64,000 nt of DNA. Origin: Erythrophleum ivorense (taxonomy: Eukaryota; Streptophyta; Magnoliopsida; Fabales; Fabaceae). Below are positions 54,040 to 64,000 of the stretch, piece after piece. The translations under genes were made by a program, and so were the position numbers. The notes under the pieces are model-generated. The model was not told where the DNA came from. It did not search any database and saw only the letters and a list, made by a program, of their open reading frames with translations. The DNA is taken from contig JAIUCV010001126.1 in NCBI GenBank assembly GCA_026724425.1, positions 62,001 through 126,000 of the forward strand, in the 5' to 3' direction. Each line of letters begins with the position of its first letter. Position 1 is the first letter of the stretch.

Positions 54040-54795
54040 ATGGCGGATCAGCTCACTGACGATCAGATCTCTGAGTTCAAGGAAGCCTTCAGCCTATTCG
54101 ACAAGGATGGTGATGGTATGTTTCACCCTCTCCCTTTCCTCTATAGGTTTCCGTAATCGTAGATGTTAAGATCTTCATATCTTGATCTGATTTTGGTTTG
54201 AGCTCGAACCGGTGGATTTTGATGATCTGTGTCGATTTTGTTGGTGACCGATCCTTTTGTTTGCATTGAAATCAAATTGAATTACGAAAACGTTGGCAGA
54301 TGTAAAGATCTATGTGATTCGTCGTTTTTATCAGCGCTCCTGTTTCTGATGAATATTTCGTTATTTTCGGTTTAAAACGGTTAGGAGAAAATTGTTGCTG
54401 ATTACTGAAATTGCTTTGCAGGTTGCATTACCACAAAGGAGCTTGGCACCGTGATGCGTTCCCTGGGTCAAAACCCGACGGAAGCCGAGCTTCAGGACAT
54501 GATCAACGAAGTGGATGCAGATGGTAACGGCACCATCGATTTCCCAGAGTTCTTGAACCTAATGGCTAGGAAAATGAAGGACACGGACTCTGAGGAAGAG
54601 CTCAAGGAAGCGTTCAGAGTGTTTGACAAAGACCAGAACGGTTTCATCTCAGCTGCTGAGTTGAGACACGTGATGACGAACCTTGGGGAGAAGCTAAGTG
54701 ACGAAGAAGTGGATGAGATGATTAAGGAAGCTGATGTTGATGGTGATGGTCAGATCAACTACGACGAGTTCGTCAAGGTTATGATGGCCAAGTGA
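54040..54795 (+). CDS. CAM2: calmodulin (CAM2/3/5 type)
   Basis: Two exons, 54040-54115 and 54422-54795, encode 149 residues. There is one intron in phase 1 inside the codon for the Gly before Cys27 (GDG|C), the conserved position in plant calmodulin genes. Four EF hands are complete: [36 protein letters not shown] and [12 protein letters not shown]. It binds four Ca2+ ions and activates many targets by wrapping amphipathic helices. The sequence matches the Arabidopsis CAM2/CAM3/CAM5 protein as I recall it, except for Asp instead of Glu at the last position of EF hand 4 (residue 140). The encoded Asp is unusual, since position 12 of the loop is normally Glu. Location in synteny favours CAM2. 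Confidence 0.95.
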
Positions 54796-55068
54796 GGAGG
54801 CTCACACAAACTCTCTGCTTTGGCTTCCCTTGTATTATGTATTTCCAAAAAAGGAGAAGAAGATAAAAAAATGAATGTTCCTCGCTTGTTCTAAATTTCA
54901 TTCATGGTTGTGTTTTTTTTTTGTCTTGTCTGAACAACTCATTTACTTGATTGTTCATGTTGCTGATAGAAACGGTAATTGATTAATGAATTCATCTTCT
55001 TCTAATATCTTTCAAATTGTTTGATTTGCAATCAAGAAATAACCAGAATTATCCTAGTGATCATTCTC
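54796..55068. other. convergent 3' regions of calmodulin and DUF309 genes
   Basis: A 270-bp gap with two AT-rich 3' UTRs. Nothing else is seen. Confidence 0.6.
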
Positions 55069-56012
55069 TTAGAATCTCTCGTCGCCTGTAAAAGCAAGAA
55101 GATGCTTGTCGGTTGCGGTTAGAGTCGGGAGCTTAACTCGTGTTGGCTGAGAGGAAGAGCTTGAAGGAGAGAAGAGTATAGCACTTGTTTCAGTCATTCC
55201 ATTGTTGAAATCAACCACAGTCTCTAAGCTGTATATACTTTGTCCAGCTGCATAACCACCCAAGAGTTGATACGATCTGTCTGATTGATCCATCGTCAAA
55301 CACATATCTTCTGAACCTATCATCAATCAAACCATTCTCAGTTTCAAAGTGACATTATGTATAATTTAACATTACTACTTACAGGCAGCGAGTTCAAGCT
55401 GAGTTTGGTAAACGAATTCCAAAACGGCAGAGACATCTCGTTCGAATTCTTGAAACGGTCCGTCGTCGAAATTCATCTTCCTTAGCTTACATACTCCTTC
55501 TCCTAACTCCATCATCGCTCCTTTATGGTTCTGCGAGCATTTAATTAAAACTCATATGTCGATGGAAAAATAGAGAGAGAGAGATGGAAACGGAGATTTA
55601 CGCTGTTGAAGAGATGGTGGAATCCGACGGCACATTGAAGAATTCCATGGATTAAGGTTCGAGTTGGCTCTTCAGCTCGGATCCAAAGAGCCTCGAGCGC
55701 GTCGTGACATCTATAATAATCTCTCTGGTTGAAGAGCGTTACTGCTTCTTCAAAGCTCCAATCCTCATCCCCTCTCTCATCTTCATCTAAACATTCTTCG
55801 TCTTCTCCGGCGTGATCGTTGTACCTGACGATCGATCGTCGACTGAAACGGACGCTTAATGAGCCGAATTTCGTGGAGGCTCGAATCGTTGAAGCAGTAA
55901 CACAGAGTGGAGACGAAGGAATCGTGGAGATTAAAGAAGAAGAAGAAGAAGAAGAAGATGGAGGAAGCTTATAAGGAGAAGGGAGATGGAAGTGTTTCGG
56001 AGAAACAGCCAT
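55069..56012 (-). CDS. DUF309 protein, plastid-type (At2g41120 type)
   Basis: Three minus-strand exons: 55602-56012, 55383-55530 and 55069-55316, giving about 268 residues. The first ~50 residues are Ser-rich and basic without acidic residues (MAVSPKHFHLPSPYKLPPSS), a likely plastid transit peptide. The core has the family signature FNQRDYYRCHDALEALW and HGILQCAVGFHHLFN, a small helical bundle of unknown function. The C-terminal exon is more variable. An acidic run (GEDEECLDEDERGDED) separates the transit peptide from the core. Intron phases agree. Function is not known. Confidence 0.9.
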
Positions 56013-57522
56013 ATCAAAGTCAAAGGTCGAGCTCTACTCTACTGCATTGGTTCTGGTTTTTCTCCTCCTTCCCTTCCTGTTTGCGCCATTTTTGTGGTCA
56101 CCGTTTACCAAAACTTACTTATTGGGCCATCATTCGGCCCTTGTTTTTTTGCTTATCTAGCTAGGCCCGTTGTTTCTAGCGTAACTTCCTATTTTGTGTC
56201 AGTAAACCAGTGTAAACCAATATTGAACAAACCGGGAAATTAGAGTAGGAAAGAGAGCATTTATAAATTGGTCCAAAACTGTTGAAAAGAATCTATGAAG
56301 GATATTGGTTCTAACAAAAATCTTTACCATCATTGCCAAAAAGATTTGATCTAACGGTTCAAAACCACGATTACGTTGGTCGGTCACGATGATTACCATC
56401 TGCTAACTAACTGCCTTGTCGTCTCCACGCTTTTTTTTTCTTCGTTCTTGTGTTCTTCAAATACAGGCGGGAGGAAATGACCTGATCGCAGAAATATTAG
56501 AACGCTCCTTTGGGGTTTTGCTAAACAAAGAAGAAGTGATATAGCTCTTTGCAATCATCATCGGATCCCACTACAAAAAAAATATGTTGTTTCCATTTTT
56601 TTAAAAACAAAAATTTACCTCCCCTTTACAATAGTGTTATGACGATTTAAAAACTCATTGTAAACTAGTCATTAATTAAAAAAAAGAAATAAATTGTTGT
56701 TAAATCGTAGTAAACTAACGTTGTACGGCGATTGCATGACATTTTTTCACATATTACTTCACAACAATTTTAGAACATAACAATTTTTTTAGATAAAATT
56801 TTAGAAAACATAAGTTTCATAAGAATTTTGTTTCTAATAATTTTGTAAACCTTTTTCTGTTAACCAAACGAACTATCGCGACAATTAGAACAACGGCATT
56901 CGAAGATACAAAGACATTTAACAAACTAGTAACTAGTACTTTGTAGTTTTGTGCACTTTGGTATCGTTATCCGAGTTCACACCTTCACACCTCGTTATAC
57001 AAATAATTCTCAATTTTTTTGATTCTCATGCATTTTAATAGAAAATTCTTCGAGACCAAAAAAACAAATAATACATTGCTTTATTTATGGAAAAAACTAA
57101 TAAAATAGTGGTAAAATATCATTTATTCACAATAACTAGCTATTATAAAACATTCAGCTATTAAAAATGCAGTAATATCAAAATACTATTGTATATTCAG
57201 TTTTGATAGTTCATAGATCATAGATCATAGAACTATTTAGAATAATGATGTGCCAAGACAATGACCTAATTAAGGACCCTTCCCAAAAATTCCAACTCTA
57301 CAGCAACTTTTTTCCCCACCACCAAGTACACATTATATATTATTTTTTTTTTCGAAATTTAAGTATTAACATAATAATAATAATAATATTAATAAATATT
57401 AATCTACACTGTATACTCTCTCATTTTACGTATATATAATCCATCTTTTAAGACATAACCCACCCAAAGCTCCACAAACCCACTAAAAACAAAAGAAGGC
57501 GGCGCAAAGATAAAAACAAAAA
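56013..57522. promoter_or_regulatory. divergent intergenic region, DUF309 and bHLH genes
   Basis: About 1.5 kb between two divergently transcribed genes. A TATA box TATATATAA lies at 57431-57439, about 85 bp before the bHLH start codon. A (TAA)n-like stretch is at 57375-57390. The rest is AT-rich with no gene. Confidence 0.5.
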
Positions 57523-58907
57523 ATGCAACCAGAGAGCTCTGATCAGATGTTGTATTCGTTCCTCGCCGGAAACGAAATCTCTGGCGGTGGATACTGTGTC
57601 TCCGGCGACTACATGTCGACTATGCAGAGCTTATGCGGGTCGTCGTCGCCGACGTCATCTTATTTCCCACTGGCGATCTCCGGCATCGGAGAAACGATTG
57701 CTCAAGACAGAGCTATTGCTGCTTTGAGGAATCACAAAGAAGCTGAGAGAAGAAGAAGAGAGAGAATCAATTCTCATCTCAACAAGCTTCGTAACGTACT
57801 CTCTTGTAACTCTAAGGTAATATAAACTTTTAATACATACTACAGTATTACTCTTTCATACGGCGTATATATCTCCCCGTACATATGTATATCGGTATAT
57901 ACATATATATATATATATATGCGTATATCTTATCATTTTAAGAGAAGATTTTGAAATAAGTATTAGGGTTTTGCATCTTCTCTAACATAAAGTTTACATC
58001 TTTAGAATTTTCGTATATCCATTTGATTTGGTGTTAGCTCATGAATACTAAATTTTAGCTTCGTTCGAGTGTTTTTTCTTCTTCTTCTAACTATAATTCT
58101 TACTAAAGCAGACATGTTTATCATAGATGATCGATAATTCTCAATATATATATATATAATTCTACAAAGATCGATGTTCATTGATTTTTGAATGTATGTA
58201 TGAAGATTATGAATATTCAAAACTTGCAAGTAGTGAGAAGATCTAGAAGATGAGGAAAAAAAATAAAAAAGCTTCATGGCCTTTTTGTGATGCTCGTTGG
58301 GATAGTATATCACTTTTTGGGAAAGTTCTCAAGCTTTTTTCAGTTGATTTGATATGATATGAACATCAAAAATCAACTTATTGATCCAAAACTCAAATAG
58401 GGGTTTCTAAAGATCAAAATTCTCATGTTTCTATTTCAGACAGATAAAGCTACACTGCTCGCCAAAGTGGTTCAACGCGTCAAAGAACTTAAACAGCAAA
58501 CCCTAGAGATCTCCGACTCCGACCAAACCCTATTGCCCTCAGAGACCGACGAGATCAGCGTGCTACACTTTGGAGACTACTCAAACGACGGTCATATAAT
58601 CTTCAAAGCCTCTTTATGTTGTGACGACAGATCAGATCTCTTGCCTGACCTCATGGAGATACTTAAGTCTCTTCACATGAAGACTCTTCGAGCTGAGATG
58701 GTAACTCTTGGTGGTCGGACAAGAAGTGTTCTTGTTGTAGCTGCAGACAAAGAGATGCACGGCGTCGAGTCTGTGCATTTTTTACAGAACGCTCTTAAGT
58801 CGCTGCTCGAGCGGTCAAGCAAGTCGTTGATGGAACGGAGTTCTGGTGGTGGTGGAGGAGAACGGTCAAAACGACGTCGTGCGCTGGATCACATCATAAT
58901 GGTGTGA
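57523..58907 (+). CDS. BHLH106: bHLH transcription factor, bHLH106 type (At2g41130)
   Basis: Two exons, 57523-57816 and 58440-58907, give about 253 residues. The basic region RNHKEAERRRRERIN (residues 69-83) carries the H71-E75-R79 triad that recognises the G-box CACGTG. Helix 1 reads HLNKLRNVLSC; the loop spans the splice site; helix 2 is KATLLAKVVQRVKELKQQ. The C-terminal region holds an ACT-like dimerisation module (LPDLMEILKSLHMKTLRAEM), as in related plant bHLH proteins. The tail ends in a Ser/Gly stretch and a basic patch (SKRRRALDH). The Arabidopsis counterpart has been linked to salt tolerance. Length and intron position match the family. Confidence 0.93.
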
Positions 58908-61900
58908 GATTATGAGATTTGAGTACACTAAGAAGGCTTTAATTGATTAATATTTATATAGGGTATGATCATAATTAACTTGGTTATAATTACCAAAACC
59001 TTTTGTTTTATTGTTCCTATTTTATATGTTCTATGGTTTTAGTGATAAGTTGTGGGAGTGTAACCAAATGTTGTAAGTAGGTTTGGTGTGTTCTTTTTCT
59101 TTTCTTTTTCAAGAAAAAGAAAAAGATAATATATATATAAAAAAAATTCATGCTATTTTTCTTTATTTGATATTATGTTTGCGTTGTTGGTGTGAGGACT
59201 ATGGTTTTGAGATCGTGGGAATATTTGTCGATGTAGAAGAATCTAAGTAACAGATGTGATTGGTGAAGTCAAGAAAACACTATATATGTGAAAGTATATA
59301 TGTATATGGTGAATAGATCAGGTCTATGTTTGTATGCTGGGAGTTTCAAAGTGACCCTTATGTCACCTTTGTCCCCAATGAATCCAATCTCCCTTCTTTC
59401 TTTGGTTGTTTGTGTCTTTCTAAATGTGTACATTTGACCACATTATTCAGACTGAAGAATATAAACAGAGCCTCATTTTTCTTTTGGGGGAATATATATT
59501 CAATATACAGTACTACTTATTTAAATACATCCGTGGTTGTGAAGAACTGCTTTGCTATTAGACTTTTAGTTGAGATTTATAGAGTATTAGCGAAATACTT
59601 AGTTTACGTATAATTTTTGATCATATGGAAAAAGCGTGCATATATGCATAACCGATTTATGTATATGCTTAAATGTATTCGAATTGAAAACCCTAAAAGT
59701 GGGAGTAACCTCCCGGTCCCGGAATATGAATTAACAATGTAGTCGTATCGTTTATAAATTATAACCATAGGTCCATATAGTAACATGAAATCAGGTAGTG
59801 CGTTAACTAAATAGTGAAATAGCATATTAGCGGCAAGATCAGTTGAAAGGAAAACAAGTCAGATATTGTAAATTATTATACATGTGAATGTTGGTTTCGT
59901 TATAGTTTTGGATGAACAACCTCAGTGATATATATACACACCGATAATGAGTGAACGTCTGTATCCGATCACAATCTGGGAAATGAGATATATATGAACC
60001 AAATAATAATAAAGTTAATTAGTGAATTGGAATAGGAAGAAGAAGAATGAGAAAATGTGGGATTAAAGGGGAGGAAGCGTGAGAAAAGGGGACTGACAAA
60101 AGGAAATAAAATTGATGGGCCATTGGCTCTATGAGACAAAAAGGACCGACTCTTCTCATCACTCTCCCTTTTTCCCTTTCTCGCTTTTTTTACAATTGTT
60201 TTCTCTAATTTCAGGATAATTTATTAGAATTTAAATAACCTTGAAGAAAATTAAGAGAAGAAGAAGAAGAATAAAAAGGTGGAGAAAGTTTGTCTATGGA
60301 GCGTGATGGTTTTGGGGCAGCTGGTGTCCCCTCTATACTCAACCTCTCGACCAAAAAGTATATTTTATAAAAATCTTTATAGCTTTGGCACTATTTTTTA
60401 TTATTAAAGTTATGTTTGTATTCAACTCGATATATAATAGAAAAAACGTCAAGTTTTAGAAATTCCTTTTGAAGTTTTTGGGTGTTGTGGCAAAAGCAAT
60501 CATTAACCTCACACGTTAGTGTCTCATCGTGTGAACATGTGAGTCCCCTTTCATATCTCACCATACAATTTTGACCATCCTATTTCCTTTTTGAATTCGT
60601 AAGTTAGTATTTTTTCTGTGTTTACTTTATATTATCTACATTTTACAAACAAGCAAATATGTTTTAATCATATTATATGTCAAATATGTTTTTGTTTCAT
60701 GTGTTCTTGATCTCTTCCTTGGTCAAGTGTTATTGTTTATCGACACAGACAAATGTGGGAACCTTTTCAGTTTTCACTTACTTCGGTGTTTTACCAGAAT
60801 TTATGAAAACCTATCATACTGCTGAAGCATCAACCTCAGCAGAATGTTGTATCCGTATTAATATATAGAGTGATTAGTTTTCCTTCTTTTAAACACATGT
60901 TTTACTCCTTTTAAAAAATACAGCTTCTACATAAATGAACTATAAACTATTGAAATTTTCTACACAATTGCTGTTCTTCTATTTGCGATCAATCTTACGT
61001 TTTGAGTTTTATACTACGTAAAAGTTTAAAATATAATCATGATTGGTTACGTTATCTACAATACATAATTTGTTACGTTATCTAGCATAATCTATAATTG
61101 GTTACGTTATCTAGAATACATAATTTGTTTTTATGGTTCTCCAAAACTTTTGATAACTTAAAAGCTAAATCTAGTATTATATGCATGCAACCGTTTTTTA
61201 TTTATAGTTTTATGGTTCAAACCAAGACATAAGACTTAAAAACTCAACTCTTGAGACCATCGCTCTAAAACATACTTTTTCTGTGGTTTGGGTCACTCTT
61301 ATATTTTAAAATGCACTTATAAATGAAATGATCAAACTGTTTCTCTTTTCAATATCAAAATCTTCAACGGATTAATAAATAAATAAAATATATTTTAAGA
61401 AAGGTTAAAAAAAGAAGATGATCCAAGCCCATCTAAGAAGACTGGAGAGGGGGCCAACTTGGAATTGGAACCAAATCGGTCTAGGTTTTTAGAGAGAGGC
61501 CCAAATTAGATTTGAGTAGAGCAGTCCATAGTGACAGTGACTCCGACACGACAACTCTTCAACACTTCAGTTACAAGATCACGTCTCTACTCTAAGCCTA
61601 ATGCCGTGCGTCAAAGGCACCAACTCTTTAATTTATCACATATATGTATAATCGATTTTATAAGATTTCTTACGAAACTCCAAAATAATTCACGGAAACA
61701 CGAGTTGAGTTGGACTGGAAACCGAATCGAAAACTATTATCTATTATAAAATAAATTTTAGAATATATCGGACTCTGTAGATGCAACCGAAACTGAGTAA
61801 TATACATGAAGTTACGTACATGTGATTATTGTGAAGTTCTGGGAGAAATTTTATATATCGAAAATAAAATACAACTTAACTAAAAAAGGAAAGCGAACAT

Positions 61901-64000
61901 GGAGCGGAAGACTACAAAATCAATTATTCTTTGTTATGCACAACCACTCCACTTTACGAGAGTCTCTCACACACACTTTCTTCTGGGCAAGAACTTGGTT
62001 TTTCACGTGGCAAAATTGTAAAACTAAAAGAAAAACATAATGCATGAATAAACTGCTAGCCAATCAAAGCACAAAAAAGAAGTTGGTAGCCAAACTCCCG
62101 GAGAAAAGAGTTTCTGAAACTGAAAACTTTTATTGATAGAGTATGATTTTCAAATGAATGTAGTTTTTTTTTATTACAAAAACTATTGCAAACGTCAAGC
62201 AACTGTTTGTGTCCCGTACGTGTCCTTTGTGTTTGTGATCGAAACTGGTTCTTAAAACTTGAAGAAAACGTTAAGCATTTTATAAAACTTACATATTATG
62301 GAAAATTCCCTCTACATAACATGTGTGTATAAATGCAACTTTGTTTTTTGGTTCACATTAGAACTTACGAGATAGGGGAAAACAGAGACGAAAAGAGGTG
62401 GCAAAAGAAAAAGAAGTGGAAGACAACAGATATCAAGGAATATAGATATCCTTCTTTTCACTATACTTGTATTGTAACCCCATTTATATCTTGTTAATAA
62501 TTAGAGTTTGCTGCCAAAATAACACACAACCAAAAAGCCCAACCGACGATGGTTGTTAGGTTTTCTTTGGTTTGTCCTTTTTTGGGGGCTATCTATCTTT
62601 ACCTCAAATATTTCTCTTTGCTAAGCTTGCCATCTTTTATTAAAAAAAAGAAATCTAATATCGCCATCTTTGTATTGTACACGTCTAGTGAATTATTGAA
62701 TTGACTCTTCTACACAGTTTGGAAAAAAAAAACCGGTAAATAAACCCAAATAACTAAATATGTTACCAACAATGAACGCAATTATTAGTATTCGCCAAGA
62801 TTCTTTTTCTTCATAAATTTGGGCAGTATTTCTTTTATTTATAGGACTGACAAGAGAGCCCACTGTATATCACAAACACTCGAGGACACTCATTTCAAAA
62901 GAAATAATCAATCAAATCATTTGCCTTCCAACTACGGAAATTGAGTGTATAACTCATTGTAACACGTGAGATCGTCACTTTCTCTCGCATTACACAAAAG
63001 TTTATCTATGAAACAAACGAGTAATGACGATTGACTGCATTGGGAGATGTATAGTCCATGAAATAATTAATAATATCATTTGTAGACTTGTAGTTCCATT
63101 GCAAAGAAAGAAAGAAAAAACAATTAATCTAAATATCATAGTCTAGTGTTGCTCTATACTTTAAAATATGTTAGACGAAACCATTATTTAAAACGTCATC
63201 GAGGTGAGGTTTGTCCATACGTGATTTGTCTATAACTGCGACATTAACATCGATATATAAAGATTTAAAGCATTGTGACCCTAATGACCCATTAATTAAC
63301 AGAGAAAAACATAGAGGCCTGACTATATATAGAGTCTAAAACAATTGGTAATCATGTAAAAATTAAGGGAAAAATAAAACAATGATATTCGATCGGCTCT
63401 GATTAATTATGCCAATACGAGGAGGATAATTTTTCACAAGAAGAAATTAATCGCTTCTCAAATGCCAAACCACATTCAAATATAAAAGACCTTGACCCAA
63501 ATTATTGTTTACTTATATGTTCGTTTGGGGTCTAACGTGCAAGTAAATTTATATATAGATGTTGTTTTCGAAAGTAGGCTTTATATATAGATGTTGTTTT
63601 CGAAAGTAGGCAAACAAAAATTCGGAATCGTTTTATAGATATTGTATTTTAACTTTTGTCCACCCCTTCTCACAACTCTCGCCCAATTTTGGTGTAAAAT
63701 GTATTATATATGTGGGTAGTGAAATTGGCAAAAATTTCTAATTGCTAACCTATGAAACTAATGAGGACTATATATGGCTAGCTTTCTCTTATCAAGTGCC
63801 AACTTCAAGGTTATATCACAAGATGGTCCTTTACGTTTTGGCATTGACTCAAGGACTCTTTTGGATCCTCTGATTTGTATTTTTAGCATTGCAAATTTTG
63901 GCAGTACGAAGATAAGGTTGCTGTGAGTCTTGATAGAATTTGGCAATATATTTTCAAATAATTTTTAGGTCTTGTCCATTTTCTCGACTCTGTCTAAATT
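58908..64000. other. 5-kb AT-rich spacer, no gene seen
   Basis: The bHLH 3' UTR extends to roughly 59160. Beyond it all frames are short and without family resemblance. Repeats noted: GTTACGTTATCTA three times at about 61048-61113, and a 32-bp tandem duplication (TTATATATAGATGTTGTTTT and its flanks) at 63548-63611. In Arabidopsis a CDPK-related kinase follows next; it is not in this window. Confidence 0.55.
63548..63611. repeat. 32-bp perfect tandem duplication
   Basis: TTTATATATAGATGTTGTTT and the following TCGAAAGTAGGC occur twice head-to-tail without change. Recent slippage is likely. Confidence 0.85.

Noticed and set aside
1..64000. CRISPR arrays, bacterial operons, rRNA genes
   Set aside because: No regularly spaced repeat-spacer pattern and no rRNA sequence was seen; gene structure throughout is eukaryotic.

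Overview
This is nuclear DNA from a flowering plant of the mustard family (Brassicaceae). The genes have GT-AG introns, AT-rich spacers and poly(A/T) and (GA)n tracts. From memory, the gene order follows Arabidopsis thaliana chromosome 2 from about At2g40980 to At2g41130. It is not A. thaliana itself: a locus between the WW-domain gene and the UBA2b-type gene is swollen with transposons and broken gene copies, and the calmodulin-like genes expected before the calmodulin gene are absent. All gene names below are recognised from sequence, not from a search.

Layout. 1-6 kb: AT-rich spacer with a short Helitron-like element and two adjacent MITE-like inverted-repeat elements. 6-16 kb: degenerate kinase-like gene (+), DHHC S-acyltransferase (-), small DnaJ protein (+), VQ-motif calmodulin-binding protein (-). 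16-19.6 kb: quiet spacer. 19.6-22.5 kb: WW-domain protein (+, 12 exons). 22.5-30.1 kb: repeat field with a 3.7 kb Helitron carrying gene exons, tRNA-like tandem repeats, and a fragment of the neighbouring methyltransferase gene. 30.4-32.0 kb: intact plastid-type methyltransferase gene (+). 32.4-41.6 kb: rearranged block holding a PQ-loop gene fragment, an unidentified gene end, a UDP-glucose 4-epimerase fragment fused to methyltransferase exon 1, a decayed Ty3/gypsy element interrupted by near-perfect palindromic elements, and the 3' half of a second methyltransferase copy. 42.0-44.0 kb: intact PQ-loop transporter gene (-). 45.5-59 kb: UBA2b-type RNA-binding protein, EEL/DPBF4-type bZIP, DYW-class PPR protein, calmodulin, DUF309 protein (-) and a bHLH106-like factor. 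59-64 kb: AT-rich spacer with no gene seen.

Working together. The ordinary genes are independent transcription units, but calcium signalling recurs: a calmodulin gene, a calmodulin-binding VQ protein with CGCG boxes upstream, and CGCG (CAMTA-type) boxes upstream of calmodulin itself. The EEL-type bZIP and UBA2b-type protein belong to families tied to abscisic acid and stress. The most unusual content is the palindromic module family at 38.0-38.8 and 39.95-40.65 kb. Its units start TGTAACA and end TGTTACA, are self-complementary over about 370 bp, alternate head-to-head and tail-to-tail, contain a tRNA B-box-like sequence, and one compound insertion is flanked by a 5-bp target duplication.
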